A stretch of DNA of 64,000 bases from an uncultured Sulfitobacter sp. (lineage in GTDB: Bacteria; Pseudomonadota; Alphaproteobacteria; Rhodobacterales; Rhodobacteraceae): the NCBI GenBank assembly GCA_947501805.1, contig CANMXJ010000007.1, forward strand, positions 140,638-204,637, given 5' to 3'. Positions 17,661 through 26,982 of the stretch are shown here, piece after piece; within the stretch, counting starts at the first letter, position 1, and each line of letters opens with the position of its first letter. Below the pieces are notes generated by a model that was not told where the DNA came from, searched no databases, and saw only the letters and a program-made list of their open reading frames with translations. A program made the position numbers and the translations under genes.

Positions 17661-18569
17661 ATGTCAGTTCCAGAGCCCAAAGATGACCCACACGCACAAC
17701 CCGTGCGCCGCCTTGGGGATTATCTAAGCAATGTTTTGATTGTCGGGGTGATCAAGCTGGCGCTTGCCCTGCCCTACGGTGCGCGTGTGCGGTTCTTCGG
17801 CTGGCTGGTTCAGCGGGTCATTGGTCCGGTCGCAGGGTACCGCAGACGTGCGCTGCGCAATCTGATGATGATCTGGCCCGAGCTTTCCGAAGCGAGACGT
17901 GTGGAAATCGCAGAACATTGCCTGAACAACGTCGGCCGCAGTTTTATCGAAAATTACTCCGCCGCTGATTTTCCCAAACGCATGGCGGCAAACACTTTGC
18001 AAGGTGAAGGCGTTGCTGCGCTGGAACAGGCTGTGGAAAATCACCGTCCTGTCATTCTGGTTTCCGGACATTTCGGAAATTACGAGGCCACGCGCGCCGC
18101 CTTGGTGGCGCGGGGTTATGACATTGGCGGGCTCTACCGCGATATGAAGAACCCCTATTTCAACGCCCATTATGTAAAAACGATGGAAGCCTTCGGAGGG
18201 CCGGTGTTTCCACAAGGACGCAAAGGGACCGCAGGGTTTGTGCGCCACCTCAAGAGTGGTGGACAGCTTGTGTTGCTGTTTGATCAACACGTTCTGTTTG
18301 CGCCTGTTCTGGATTTCATGGGCGAACCGGCGCGCACAGCTTTGTCTGCCGCTGAACTTGCCTTGCGATATAACGCCCTGCTGATCCCTTTTTATGGCAT
18401 CCGGCAAGCTGATGGTTTGAGTTTCGAGACTGTGTTGGAAGCACCTGTGCCCCATTCAGACCCAACAACCATGACACAGGCCCTGAACGACAGTCTGGCA
18501 GCACGGGTCAAAGACAAACCGGAACAATGGTTCTGGGTCCATCGTCGCTGGCGTGCTGACGAGGATTAA
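17661..18569 (+). CDS. LpxL/HtrB-like lipid acyltransferase
   Basis: This 302-residue inner-membrane acyltransferase is likely of the lipid A biosynthesis type. One hydrophobic N-terminal helix (residues 23-38) anchors it. The H-x4-E catalytic motif is His137/Glu142 in SGHFGNYEATRA, and later elements are typical (LLFDQHV, FWVHRRW). The start MSVPEPKDD at 17661 was chosen because the extension to 17631 is short and unlike the family. A related role in ornithine or other lipid acylation cannot be excluded. Confidence 0.82.
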   Translation: MSVPEPKDDPHAQPVRRLGDYLSNVLIVGVIKLALALPYGARVRFFGWLVQRVIGPVAGYRRRALRNLMMIWPELSEARRVEIAEHCLNNVGRSFIENYSAADFPKRMAANTLQGEGVAALEQAVENHRPVILVSGHFGNYEATRAALVARGYDIGGLYRDMKNPYFNAHYVKTMEAFGGPVFPQGRKGTAGFVRHLKSGGQLVLLFDQHVLFAPVLDFMGEPARTALSAAELALRYNALLIPFYGIRQADGLSFETVLEAPVPHSDPTTMTQALNDSLAARVKDKPEQWFWVHRRWRADED

Positions 18570-18602
18570 GGCGCGCCCTGACGTGTTGGACCACGTCAAA
18601 AG

Positions 18603-19301
18603 CTAGCGCAGGCGTGCCGCTGCGAGAATAGGTCCGGCATTTTGTTTTTGAACGATCACAACCACGGGCTTGTCCCCGTCCACAGCCGCATTCATCACCA
18701 AAGGGGCCTCGCCGTCCCAATCCCCCAGAACGATCCAGCCTTCGACCACGTTTGCATAATCCAGCGTCTTGCCCCGGTTTTCACCCTTTTTGATCTCGGT
18801 TGTGCGCAGCGGCGTGTAGCGCAACAGATGGACGGTCATTGGCCCTGCGCCCGGTTTCAACTCTTCTGCCCTTATACGCAAATTGCCACCGTCCCGCGAC
18901 AAGGCCAGTGCCACCTGAGCAGGCTGTCGCGCATGTTCAGCAATCGCTTTTGACAATTCCATGGGTTTGGCCCCGACAATATCCGTGACCCCACCCACAA
19001 CCATTTCCGGTGTGTAGATGGAACGTCGATTGCCTGCGGCGGCATAAGCGCGCTGCCGTTTTGCGTGGGCGGGATCACCAAACGGGTCTTTCCAGCCGAT
19101 GTAATCCCAATAATCAACGTGCAGCGCCAGCGCGATCACATCTTCCCGCGCCGCCAGTTTGTGCAAAAGCGCATCCGCTGCTGGACAACTTGAACAGCCT
19201 TGTGAGGTATAGAGTTCAACAACAACCGGATTTTCCTGTGACATCGCAGGCGACACAAAGCTGAAAACGGTGGCAACAAGAGCGGCGAAAAGGTGTTTCA
19301 T
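18603..19301 (-). CDS. DUF1223 thioredoxin-like secreted protein
   Basis: This 232-residue protein has a signal peptide (MKHLFAALVATVFSFVSPAMS) and a thioredoxin-like N-terminal domain with YTSQGCSSCPAAD (Cys36, Cys39). It continues with the DUF1223 pattern HVDYWDYIGWKDPF and YTPEMVVGG. The family is seen in many alphaproteobacteria and presumably acts in periplasmic thiol chemistry, without proven substrate. The ATG at 19301 was chosen because it starts a signal peptide; the frame is open 33 codons further. It is convergent with the acyltransferase gene and divergent from acnA. Confidence 0.85.
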   Translation of the reverse strand: MKHLFAALVATVFSFVSPAMSQENPVVVELYTSQGCSSCPAADALLHKLAAREDVIALALHVDYWDYIGWKDPFGDPAHAKRQRAYAAAGNRRSIYTPEMVVGGVTDIVGAKPMELSKAIAEHARQPAQVALALSRDGGNLRIRAEELKPGAGPMTVHLLRYTPLRTTEIKKGENRGKTLDYANVVEGWIVLGDWDGEAPLVMNAAVDGDKPVVVIVQKQNAGPILAAARLR

Positions 19302-19415
19302 GTGATTCCAATAGCTGGCTGTAACGCTTGAACCAGAACTAGCGGTCCCGTTGTGAAATAACCAATCAAGGTTTGTTGAAACAAGCTTGATAGGCTTCAA
19401 AATAAGTCAATATTC

Positions 19416-19433
19416 TGTATACCATGGTGTACA
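19416..19433 (+). promoter_or_regulatory. 18-bp near-perfect dyad in the acnA promoter region
   Basis: TGTATACCATGGTGTACA is symmetrical except for one mismatched pair (16 of 18 bases). It lies 102 bases before the acnA ATG. A plausible -35 (TTGATA, 19387-19392) and -10 (TATTCT, 19411-19416) with an 18-base spacer sit just upstream, so a bound protein could block initiation. The regulator is unknown; the TGTAtAC...GTgTACA form resembles GntR-family operators. Confidence 0.5.
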
Positions 19434-19534
19434 AAAATGCCAAAACCCCACGAATAGTGGTTGATCCGCGCCCCTTTGAATGGCATTGAGGCGTCAACAT
19501 CCCATAGCCAACAGACCTTAAGAGGGAGTCTTCC

Positions 19535-22318
19535 ATGACGATTCAAGTCGGTCAGGACACAGCCAATACACGCAAAACGATAACCGCAGGCGATCAGAGC
19601 ATCGCCTATTACTCCATTCCTGCTGCTCAGGAAGCCGGACTTGGTGACTTCTCCAAGCTGCCTGCCGCGCTGAAGGTGGTGCTGGAAAACATGTTGCGCT
19701 TCGAGGATGGCAAGACCGTCACCGTCGACGACATCAAGGCCTTTGCCGAATGGGGTGCCAAAGGTGGCAAGAACCCGCGCGAGATCGCTTACCGCCCTGC
19801 CCGCGTTCTGATGCAGGATTTCACAGGCGTGCCTGCGGTAGTCGACCTTGCTGCAATGCGTGACGGTATCGTGGCCCTTGGCGGTGACGCGGAACAGATC
19901 AATCCGCTGAACCCTGTCGATCTGGTTATTGACCACTCCGTTATGATCGACGAATTCGGCAATCCCCGCGCTTTCCAGATGAACGTCGACCGCGAATACG
20001 AGCGCAACATGGAGCGCTATACCTTCCTCAAGTGGGGCCAGAAAGCGTTCAACAACTTCCGCGTTGTGCCTCCGGGTACCGGCATTTGCCACCAAGTGAA
20101 CCTCGAATATCTCGCACAGACCGTTTGGACCGACAAAGACCAGAACGGTGTTGAAGTCGCCTACCCCGACACGCTTGTCGGCACGGACAGCCACACCACT
20201 ATGGTCAACGGCATGGCCGTTCTGGGCTGGGGCGTTGGCGGGATCGAGGCCGAAGCCGCGATGCTGGGTCAGCCGATTTCCATGCTGATCCCCGAGGTTG
20301 TCGGATTCGAACTGACCGGCCGCATGATGGAAGGCACCACCGGTACCGACCTCGTGCTGAAAGTCGTTGAGATGCTGCGCGCCAAGGGCGTGGTCAGCAA
20401 ATTTGTCGAATTCTATGGTGAAGGTCTCGACCACCTGCCGCTGGCAGACCGCGCCACCATCGCAAACATGGCACCGGAATACGGGGCCACCTGTGGCTTC
20501 TTCCCGATCGACAACGAAACCCTGCGTTATATGCGCACCACAGGCCGCGACGAGGATCGCATCGCGCTGGTCGAAGCCTATGCCAAGGCCAACGGCATGT
20601 GGCGCGACGCGGATTATGCGCCGATCTACACCGACACACTGAGCCTTGATATGGGCACGATTGTTCCCGCGATTTCCGGCCCAAAGCGCCCGCAGGATTA
20701 CATCGCATTGGACAAAGCTGCCGAGGCTTTCGGAGCCTACATTGAAGGCCAGCGGCATCAGGAAAAAGCGCCGATTTCCGAAAAGAAGGAAATGACATCC
20801 GAAGGCGGCCCCGTCTCCCCGGACAATATTCCTGGAAAATTCGGACCGCAAAACTCTGCACCGGTTGAGGGACAGGATTACACGTTGAACGATGGCTCGA
20901 TTGTCATCGCGTCCATTACCTCCTGTACCAACACCTCGAACCCCTATGTGATGATCGGGGCGGGACTTGTGGCGCGCAAAGCCCGAGAGCGTGGTCTGAC
21001 CCGCAAGCCTTGGGTAAAAACATCGCTTGCACCGGGCAGCCAGGTGGTATCCGCTTATCTTGAAGCCGCCGAGCTGCAGGACGACCTTGACGCTATTGGT
21101 TTCAACCTTGTCGGATACGGGTGCACAACATGCATCGGGAACTCCGGCCCTATCGCGCCCGAGCTGAGCAAAGCCATCAGTGACGGCGATCTGATCGCGA
21201 CATCGGTGTTGTCCGGCAACCGGAACTTTGAAGGTCGCATTTCGCCGGATGTGCGCGCGAACTATCTGGCGTCTCCGCCGTTGGTTGTCGCCTATGCGCT
21301 GGTTGGCGATATGAACGTCGATATTACCACCGAACCTCTCGGGACCGACAAGGACGGCAATGACGTCTACCTCAAGGACATCTGGCCAACTTCCCAAGAG
21401 GTCGCGGAACTGGTTGAGCAAACCGTCACCCGCGAGGCATTCCAGACCAAATACGCCGACGTCTTCAAAGGTGACGAAAAATGGCAGAGCGTGGAGACCA
21501 CAGAGGCGAAAACCTACGACTGGCCCCCAACGTCGACCTATGTTCAAAACCCGCCTTACTTCCAAGGCATGTCACCCGAGCCGGGTGTGATCACGAACAT
21601 CGAAGGCGCAAAAGTGCTTGCGGTTCTCGGTGACATGATCACCACCGACCACATCTCTCCTGCCGGTTCATTCAAAGAATCAACTCCGGCCGGTAAGTAT
21701 CTGACAGACCGTCAGGTTTCCCCGCGCGAGTTCAACTCCTACGGCTCGCGCCGTGGCAACCACGAGGTGATGATGCGCGGCACATTCGCCAACATCCGCA
21801 TCAAGAACGAGATGCTGGACGATGTTGAAGGCGGCTATACAAAAGGGCCAGACGGCGAACAGACGTCTATCTTTGATGCGGCCATGGCGTATCAGGAGCA
21901 AGGCACTCCTCTGGTCATCTTTGGTGGCGAGCAATACGGTGCAGGTTCCTCGCGTGACTGGGCGGCCAAGGGCACGGCATTGCTTGGAGTGAAGGCCGTG
22001 ATTGCCGAAAGCTTTGAGCGCATCCACCGCTCCAACCTTGTTGGTATGGGTGTCATCCCGTTTGAGTTCACAGGCGGCGACACACGCAAGTCACTGGGCC
22101 TGACAGGCGAAGAAACCGTGTCCATTTCCGGTCTCGACACAATCAAGCCACTGCAGGAAGTGCCCTGCACGGTCACCATGGCTGACGGCACAGTAAAAGA
22201 AATCACGCTGAAATGCCGGATCGATACGGCGATCGAGATTGAATACATCGAACATGGCGGCGTGCTGCATTACGTACTGCGTGATCTGGCCAAATCAGGT
22301 GCGATTGCTGCCGAGTAA
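19535..22318 (+). CDS. acnA: Aconitate hydratase A
   Basis: AcnA interconverts citrate and isocitrate in the TCA cycle and holds a [4Fe-4S] cluster. The 927-residue length is slightly above the usual 890-900, partly from a linker at about 410-445 (EKKEMTSEGGPVSP). The cluster cysteines are in SCTNTSNP (about residue 465) and GCTTCIGNSG (about 530-534). The C-terminal swivel domain has GEQYGAGSSRDWAAKG. AGAGGGAG precedes the ATG. Single gene with its own terminator. Confidence 0.97.
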   Translation: MTIQVGQDTANTRKTITAGDQSIAYYSIPAAQEAGLGDFSKLPAALKVVLENMLRFEDGKTVTVDDIKAFAEWGAKGGKNPREIAYRPARVLMQDFTGVPAVVDLAAMRDGIVALGGDAEQINPLNPVDLVIDHSVMIDEFGNPRAFQMNVDREYERNMERYTFLKWGQKAFNNFRVVPPGTGICHQVNLEYLAQTVWTDKDQNGVEVAYPDTLVGTDSHTTMVNGMAVLGWGVGGIEAEAAMLGQPISMLIPEVVGFELTGRMMEGTTGTDLVLKVVEMLRAKGVVSKFVEFYGEGLDHLPLADRATIANMAPEYGATCGFFPIDNETLRYMRTTGRDEDRIALVEAYAKANGMWRDADYAPIYTDTLSLDMGTIVPAISGPKRPQDYIALDKAAEAFGAYIEGQRHQEKAPISEKKEMTSEGGPVSPDNIPGKFGPQNSAPVEGQDYTLNDGSIVIASITSCTNTSNPYVMIGAGLVARKARERGLTRKPWVKTSLAPGSQVVSAYLEAAELQDDLDAIGFNLVGYGCTTCIGNSGPIAPELSKAISDGDLIATSVLSGNRNFEGRISPDVRANYLASPPLVVAYALVGDMNVDITTEPLGTDKDGNDVYLKDIWPTSQEVAELVEQTVTREAFQTKYADVFKGDEKWQSVETTEAKTYDWPPTSTYVQNPPYFQGMSPEPGVITNIEGAKVLAVLGDMITTDHISPAGSFKESTPAGKYLTDRQVSPREFNSYGSRRGNHEVMMRGTFANIRIKNEMLDDVEGGYTKGPDGEQTSIFDAAMAYQEQGTPLVIFGGEQYGAGSSRDWAAKGTALLGVKAVIAESFERIHRSNLVGMGVIPFEFTGGDTRKSLGLTGEETVSISGLDTIKPLQEVPCTVTMADGTVKEITLKCRIDTAIEIEYIEHGGVLHYVLRDLAKSGAIAAE

Positions 22319-22342
22319 TCCACTTTCGACGATAGGACTTCT

Positions 22343-22378
22343 GGCCCCCGCTGCAGGTTGTTGCTGCGGGGGCCTTTT
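22343..22378 (+). terminator. Rho-independent terminator of acnA
   Basis: A 9-bp stem, GGCCCCCGC (22343-22351) with GCGGGGGCC (22366-22374), is followed by TTTT. Confidence 0.9.
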
Positions 22379-22424
22379 CGTTTATCTTCAATGAAATTGA
22401 ACGCTTATGATCGGAACGTTATCC

Positions 22425-23111
22425 ATGAAACCTGTTGCACTTGTCACCGGAGGTGCCCGCGGCATCGGGCGCGGGATCGTAAGCGCGCTTGCCATCGACC
22501 ACGAGGTCGCCGCGACGTATAACACCACTTCACCCGATAAACTCGCTGATGAACAGCCCGGTGTGCTTCTGATACATGCAGATCTTGCCGATCCGGCATG
22601 CGTACAAGGAATTGTGGATCAGGTTATCGCCCGCTTTGGACGGCTGGACGTGATCGTCAACAATGCCGGTGCGATTGAAACCGACGAGACGGACACGGGC
22701 CTGAACCATGCCGTTAATGTTGCGGCTCCGATAGCGTTGCTGGATGCAGCACTCCCCCACCTTCAGTCGGGTGCCTGCGTGATCAACATCTCGTCAGTCA
22801 ACGCCGTGCTGCCCGCGATGGGCGCAATGTCATATTCAGCAAGCAAGGCCGCGCTTAACACGTGGACAAGGGGCATGGCCAAGACACTGGGGCCAAAAGG
22901 TATCCGCGTGAATGGCATCGCGCCGGGCGCGATTGAGCGTGTCGAGAGGCCCAGACCGCCGGACCTGGTGAAGGCGTTTGTGGACATGACAGCTTTGGGG
23001 CGCTGTGGCGTTCCGGAAGACATCGCAAAGGTTGTGCGGTTTCTGGCCTCGGATGCTGCCAGCTTTATCACCGGTGAAACGATAACGGTTTCTGGTGGAT
23101 ATCGGCTCTGA
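22425..23111 (+). CDS. SDR-family oxidoreductase
   Basis: This 228-residue classical short-chain dehydrogenase has the NAD(P) motif TGGARGIG at residues 8-15, NNAG near residue 78, and catalytic Ser (ISSVNA) and Tyr/Lys (YSASKAAL). The C-terminal pattern FITGETITVSGGY is also classical. The ATG at 22425 places the motif at the standard distance; an ATG at 22407 would add six residues. The substrate is unknown. Its stop lies only 3 bases from the stop of the convergent ccmG. Confidence 0.9.
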   Translation: MKPVALVTGGARGIGRGIVSALAIDHEVAATYNTTSPDKLADEQPGVLLIHADLADPACVQGIVDQVIARFGRLDVIVNNAGAIETDETDTGLNHAVNVAAPIALLDAALPHLQSGACVINISSVNAVLPAMGAMSYSASKAALNTWTRGMAKTLGPKGIRVNGIAPGAIERVERPRPPDLVKAFVDMTALGRCGVPEDIAKVVRFLASDAASFITGETITVSGGYRL

Positions 23112-23114
23112 GTT

Positions 23115-23654
23115 TTACTTGCCCATTGCTGCATTCAGCGCCGGTAAAAACCGTTGCTCATAGTCACTACCGACCAAGGGTCCAGCATAGCGAAACAGCA
23201 CCGTACCATCCCTGTCCAGAATAAACGTCTCTGGCGGGGCAGTCACGCCCCAGTCGATCGCCGTGCGGCCCTGCGGGTCATAGCCGATGCCGATAAAGGG
23301 GTTTTCATCTTCGGTTAGATATTTGCTGGCATTGGCAGCTGTATCTTTGAAGTTGATCCCCACAATCGCGATTCCATCGGCCTGCATTTCCAGCAATTTG
23401 GGATGCTCTGCACGGCATGGCGGGCACCAGCTGGCCCAGAAGTTCACCAGCGTCACTTCACCAGAGGCCAGCATTTGCGCAGTGGCAGCGGGAAACCCTT
23501 CCAGTGTGCCCTTGGGAACACCCGGTGCCGCTTGGCCGACCAGTGTTGAAGGGATGCCATTGGGGTCGTCACGAAACATGCCAACTGCCGCAAGCCCGAC
23601 AAAAGCGGCAAAAATCAGCGGTGGGGCCAACATCAACGGGGATACTTTAGCCAT
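23115..23654 (-). CDS. ccmG: Thiol:disulfide interchange protein CcmG/DsbE
   Basis: This membrane-tethered periplasmic thioredoxin reduces the heme-binding cysteines of apocytochrome c. The product has 179 residues, with an N-terminal anchor (residues 7-26) and active site WCPPC at 76-80. The CcmG-specific GVTAPPETFILD segment is present. The ATG at 23654 overlaps the end of ccmD (ATGGCTAA), which fixes the start. It is last in the ccmABCDG run. Confidence 0.95.
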   Translation of the reverse strand: MAKVSPLMLAPPLIFAAFVGLAAVGMFRDDPNGIPSTLVGQAAPGVPKGTLEGFPAATAQMLASGEVTLVNFWASWCPPCRAEHPKLLEMQADGIAIVGINFKDTAANASKYLTEDENPFIGIGYDPQGRTAIDWGVTAPPETFILDRDGTVLFRYAGPLVGSDYEQRFLPALNAAMGK

Positions 23655-23805
23655 CTTTTCCCACCTCGCGCTCGATCTGGCGTAATGCCGCGCGCGCGGC
23701 GCGACCACGGCGCAGGCTCATCACCACAAGGACCACCAACAGCAGCAATGACGCCGCATAGGCTGACAGAACTTCAACCGCATATTTTCCCAGATCTGGC
23801 ATCAT
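23647..23805 (-). CDS. ccmD: Heme exporter subunit CcmD
   Basis: A 52-residue protein (MMPDLGKYAVEVLSAYAASL...) with one transmembrane helix (about residues 10-31) followed by a basic cytoplasmic tail. This is the standard layout of CcmD, which helps release holo-CcmE from CcmC. The ATG overlaps the ccmC stop by 4 bases (ATGA), and the stop overlaps the ccmG start by 8. It is easily missed by gene callers because of its size, but position and form make the call firm. Confidence 0.93.
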   Translation of the reverse strand: MMPDLGKYAVEVLSAYAASLLLLVVLVVMSLRRGRAARAALRQIEREVGKDG

Positions 23806-24536
23806 GCGGACCGCTCCGCCCGAACGCGCAGCGCCTTTGTCCGGCGCAGACGGATTTCAGTGCCCGTGCGGTAAAGGACAAGCGCGAGAAACAGCAATCC
23901 AAAGCCCACCATACAAAGCGCCAGAGGGTAGAAAAACACATCGGATACCGTACGCCCGCCTGTTGCAACGGGAACGGAGGTGCCTTGGTGCAGTCCTTGG
24001 TTCCAAAACTGCACAGCATAACGCGACAGCACCGCAAAGACAGACCCGACAAGGCAAAGCACAGAAGTCAGATCGGCGGCCGTGTCGGGGTCTTCAACCG
24101 CTTCCCAAAGGGCGATGTAGCCAAGGTAAAACAGAAACAAGATCAGAAAGGAGGTCAGTCGCGGATCCCATGCCCACCACGTCCCCCACATTGGCTGGCC
24201 CCAGATTGCCCCGGTGATCAGGGCAATAAGGGTCATGACAAGCCCAACGGGGGCTGCGGCCTTGGCGGCCAGCGCACTCACGTGATGGCGGCGGACCAGC
24301 CAGATCAATGAAGTGACCAACATCATGAACCACGCGTTGATTGCCATGAGCGCAGATGGGACATGCAGGTAGATAATCTTGACAGTGGAGCCTTGGCGAA
24401 AATCATCAGGTGTCCCGAAGAAACCCCACAGCAGTCCAACAACAACGCACATAGCGGCCGCTGCCCAAAGGAACGGCTGCACCTTGGTGCTGAGGGCCAG
24501 AAACTTGACCGGGTTTGCATAGGACCAAATAGACAT
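23802..24536 (-). CDS. ccmC: Heme exporter permease CcmC
   Basis: This 244-residue membrane protein has six predicted helices and delivers heme to CcmE. The tryptophan-rich WWAWDPR motif is at residues 120-126, and YLHVPSA (His58) carries one of the conserved external histidines. A 63-base gap separates it from ccmB, and it is coupled to ccmD by ATGA. Confidence 0.96.
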   Translation of the reverse strand: MSIWSYANPVKFLALSTKVQPFLWAAAAMCVVVGLLWGFFGTPDDFRQGSTVKIIYLHVPSALMAINAWFMMLVTSLIWLVRRHHVSALAAKAAAPVGLVMTLIALITGAIWGQPMWGTWWAWDPRLTSFLILFLFYLGYIALWEAVEDPDTAADLTSVLCLVGSVFAVLSRYAVQFWNQGLHQGTSVPVATGGRTVSDVFFYPLALCMVGFGLLFLALVLYRTGTEIRLRRTKALRVRAERSA

Positions 24537-24599
24537 TTTGCTTATCTAACCTTCTCGCAAGCGCGCCTCAATGGGCAAACCGTCACATCCGCGTGGGCT

Positions 24600-25256
24600 T
24601 TAACGCAATCCCATGCGCAGGACTGCCGCGCTGGCGAAAGGCATGAGGGCAATCGTGCCAAATGTAATTCCCGCGAGCATGATCAAAGGCGTCGACGTGT
24701 CCAGCCCCGAGGCACCCCGGCGGGCGGCCTCTGCACCAAAAATCAGCGTTGGCACATAAAGCGGCAGGACCAGGAGGGACAACAATAACCCACCACGCTT
24801 GATGCCCACGGTAAGTGCAGCACCAAAGGTGCCGATTACCGAAAGGGCGGGCGTTCCGAGGGCAAGAGACTGAACCAGCGGTCCGTAGCCCGCAGTAGGC
24901 AGGTTTAACAAGACACCAAAGAAGGGAGCCGCCAAGACCAGCGGCAAACCCGTGGTCACCCAATGAGCAAGCGCCTTGATGCTCACCACCGCTTCGAGCG
25001 GCAGCGGTGCCGTCACAAGCAGATCAAGTGTCCCGTCTTCGTAATCCAGCGCCAGCAGACGATCGAGAGAAAGAAGACAGGCTAGCAAAGCACCAAGCCA
25101 CAAGACGCCGGGTGCAATGTTGCCCAAAAGAACAGCTTCAGGGCCCACACTGAACGGCACAAGTGTCGTGACAATAAGGAAAAATGCGAGACCAAGGCCA
25201 AAACCGCCGCCCGCCCGAAACGCCAGCCGCAAATCACGTAGCAACAGTGCGATCAT
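24600..25256 (-). CDS. ccmB: Heme exporter permease CcmB
   Basis: A 218-residue protein with six hydrophobic segments that begins [16 protein letters not shown]. It contains [16 protein letters not shown] and [13 protein letters not shown], both typical of CcmB. It forms the ABC complex with CcmA. The start overlaps the ccmA stop by 4 bases. Confidence 0.95.
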   Translation of the reverse strand: MIALLLRDLRLAFRAGGGFGLGLAFFLIVTTLVPFSVGPEAVLLGNIAPGVLWLGALLACLLSLDRLLALDYEDGTLDLLVTAPLPLEAVVSIKALAHWVTTGLPLVLAAPFFGVLLNLPTAGYGPLVQSLALGTPALSVIGTFGAALTVGIKRGGLLLSLLVLPLYVPTLIFGAEAARRGASGLDTSTPLIMLAGITFGTIALMPFASAAVLRMGLR

Positions 25257-25870
25257 AGAAAGGCCTCGTCGCTTGCACCCGAATGGTGGCTGGCAGACGC
25301 ACGAAACGGGGATACATCCAGCACTTCGGCATCCAGGCCAAGGTCAATGTGAGTCGCGATCAGTGCCGAACCGCCAGTTTCCAGATGGGCTCTGACAGCA
25401 TCTGCAAACAGCCCCACGGCATCGGCGTCAAGCGAAACTGTGGGCTCGTCCAGAACCCAGACCGGACATCCCGTCACCACAAGACGCGCAAGCCCAAGGC
25501 GGCGCTTTTGCCCCGCCGACAATGTGCCCGCCAGACGATCCGCCAAGGGATGCAGTGCATAAGCATCCAGCGCGGCTGTGATATCAGAACCGCCAAAGAC
25601 CTGCGCCCAGAACTGCAGGTTTTCACGCACGCTGAGCATGGCCTTGATCCCGTCAGCATGGCCCGCATAAGCAACCCGTTCAGCGGCACCGATGATCTCC
25701 CCCTCAAGGGATGTCTGCAAACCAGCGACCGTGCGCAGCAAGGTGGTCTTGCCCGATCCGTTTGGCCCGCGCACGATAAGGACCTGCCCCTCCTGCAAAG
25801 TGAATTCAAGACCAGCCAAAACGGGAATACCACCGCGCGCAATAGTCAAATGGCGAACCTGCAGGCTCAT
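25253..25870 (-). CDS. ccmA: Heme exporter ATP-binding subunit CcmA
   Basis: A 205-residue ABC ATPase with Walker [10 protein letters not shown] (35-43), signature LSAGQKRR (117-124) and Walker B ending DEP (141-143). It powers release of holo-CcmE. The start [10 protein letters not shown] at 25870 was chosen because its A is shared with the upstream stop (TGATG) and gives family length; a longer frame exists. Confidence 0.95.
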   Translation of the reverse strand: MSLQVRHLTIARGGIPVLAGLEFTLQEGQVLIVRGPNGSGKTTLLRTVAGLQTSLEGEIIGAAERVAYAGHADGIKAMLSVRENLQFWAQVFGGSDITAALDAYALHPLADRLAGTLSAGQKRRLGLARLVVTGCPVWVLDEPTVSLDADAVGLFADAVRAHLETGGSALIATHIDLGLDAEVLDVSPFRASASHHSGASDEAFL

Positions 25871-26223
25871 CAGACGGGAATCAGGGCCAATGCCACGCGG
25901 CGTCCCTCGCTCAGCAAGACATTGTAAGTCCGGCAAGCGGCCGGTGTGGCCATTGCCTCAACCCCGATACCGGCCTCGTGCAGCGGCGCGAGGGTTTCGT
26001 CAGGTAGATGGGTCACATCTGCGCCCGTGCCGATGAATAGAACGTCGACCTGCCCTTTCAAATCCAGCAGTGCCTCTTCATCATCAAGCCCGCCCCAGGT
26101 CTGCGTGCCATTGGGTCCGGTCAGAACCGCCCCCCTGATGACCTGACCGCCGATTCTAAAAAATCCGGGTCCGTAGCCTTCGATCGGTTGGGCATCGGGA
26201 AACACGATCTCGTTCAGACGCAT
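25870..26223 (-). CDS. Mth938-like domain protein (DUF498)
   Basis: A 117-residue single-domain protein of the Mth938-like fold. It shows [13 protein letters not shown], a [10 protein letters not shown] loop near residues 60-69, and the ending [19 protein letters not shown]. The human relative NDUFAF3 is a complex I assembly factor; the bacterial role is not proven. It is translationally coupled to ccmA by TGATG and lies between the Sec genes and the ccm genes, which is consistent with a membrane-biogenesis role. Confidence 0.85.
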   Translation of the reverse strand: MRLNEIVFPDAQPIEGYGPGFFRIGGQVIRGAVLTGPNGTQTWGGLDDEEALLDLKGQVDVLFIGTGADVTHLPDETLAPLHEAGIGVEAMATPAACRTYNVLLSEGRRVALALIPV

Positions 26224-26226
26224 GAC

Positions 26227-26982
26227 TTATCCTTTCCACAGTGGCAGGCCCAGAATAGCCGAAGCCGCAATCACGATATAGGCCACTCGGCGAAAAAGCA
26301 CTTCGGCTTTGGGATCAAACAGACGTGCGCCGATCATATTGGCAATCAGGTTCGGTATCCCGACCAACAAGCCGAGGACCGCTATTTTCCAAACCATCAT
26401 ATCCAGCATCCACAAGATCGGTACCAGCATCAAATCCACAGCAAGCAGATAGAGCAGAAAATTTGCGCGGATGACCGAAATCGGCAGGGTGCTGGCCATG
26501 TAGAGCATGATCACCGGCGGGCCGGGAATGCCTGCAAATCCAGTCATGAAACCGCCCAACCCGCCAGTGGCAACCGTCAATCGCTGCGTGAGTTCACCGC
26601 GATAGCGCCAGCCCGTTATCAGCAAGACCAGAAGGGTCAGGACACATATTGAAACGATCCAGCCAAAAACCGTCTCATCAACGATGGACAGACACCACAA
26701 GCCAACAGGCATCGCCAACAGCGCCCCAAGCGCCAATAGTCCTGCATCGCGCGGCGTACCATCCCGCAGGGCCGCCCGCAGGTTCGGCAACGGACCAACC
26801 AGTTCCGCAGCAACCAGAAAGATCACAGCCTCGACAGGGGACAGCACCGATGAGGCGACAGGCATGATGATCATCGCAGAACCAAAGCCGGAAAAACCGC
26901 GCACCAGCCCTGCAATAAACACTGCCAAAACCAACCAGATCAGCCCTTCGGTCTGAAAGGCTGAACTCAGGATTTCAGGCAT
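26227..26982 (-). CDS. TauE/SafE-family membrane exporter
   Basis: A 251-residue protein with about eight hydrophobic segments and the internal repeat typical of the family (AGLVRGFSGFGSA near residue 23; GFMTGFAGIPGPPV in the second half). Such proteins export sulfite, sulfonates or organic acids, but the substrate here is unknown. Its ATG overlaps the secF stop by 8 bases, so it is read with the Sec genes. Confidence 0.87.
   Translation of the reverse strand: MPEILSSAFQTEGLIWLVLAVFIAGLVRGFSGFGSAMIIMPVASSVLSPVEAVIFLVAAELVGPLPNLRAALRDGTPRDAGLLALGALLAMPVGLWCLSIVDETVFGWIVSICVLTLLVLLITGWRYRGELTQRLTVATGGLGGFMTGFAGIPGPPVIMLYMASTLPISVIRANFLLYLLAVDLMLVPILWMLDMMVWKIAVLGLLVGIPNLIANMIGARLFDPKAEVLFRRVAYIVIAASAILGLPLWKG

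Noticed and set aside
19397..21565. Long open frame of 722 codons on the minus strand opposite acnA
   Set aside because: It lies entirely antisense to the clear aconitase gene. It has no family pattern, and open antisense frames are common in GC-rich genes.
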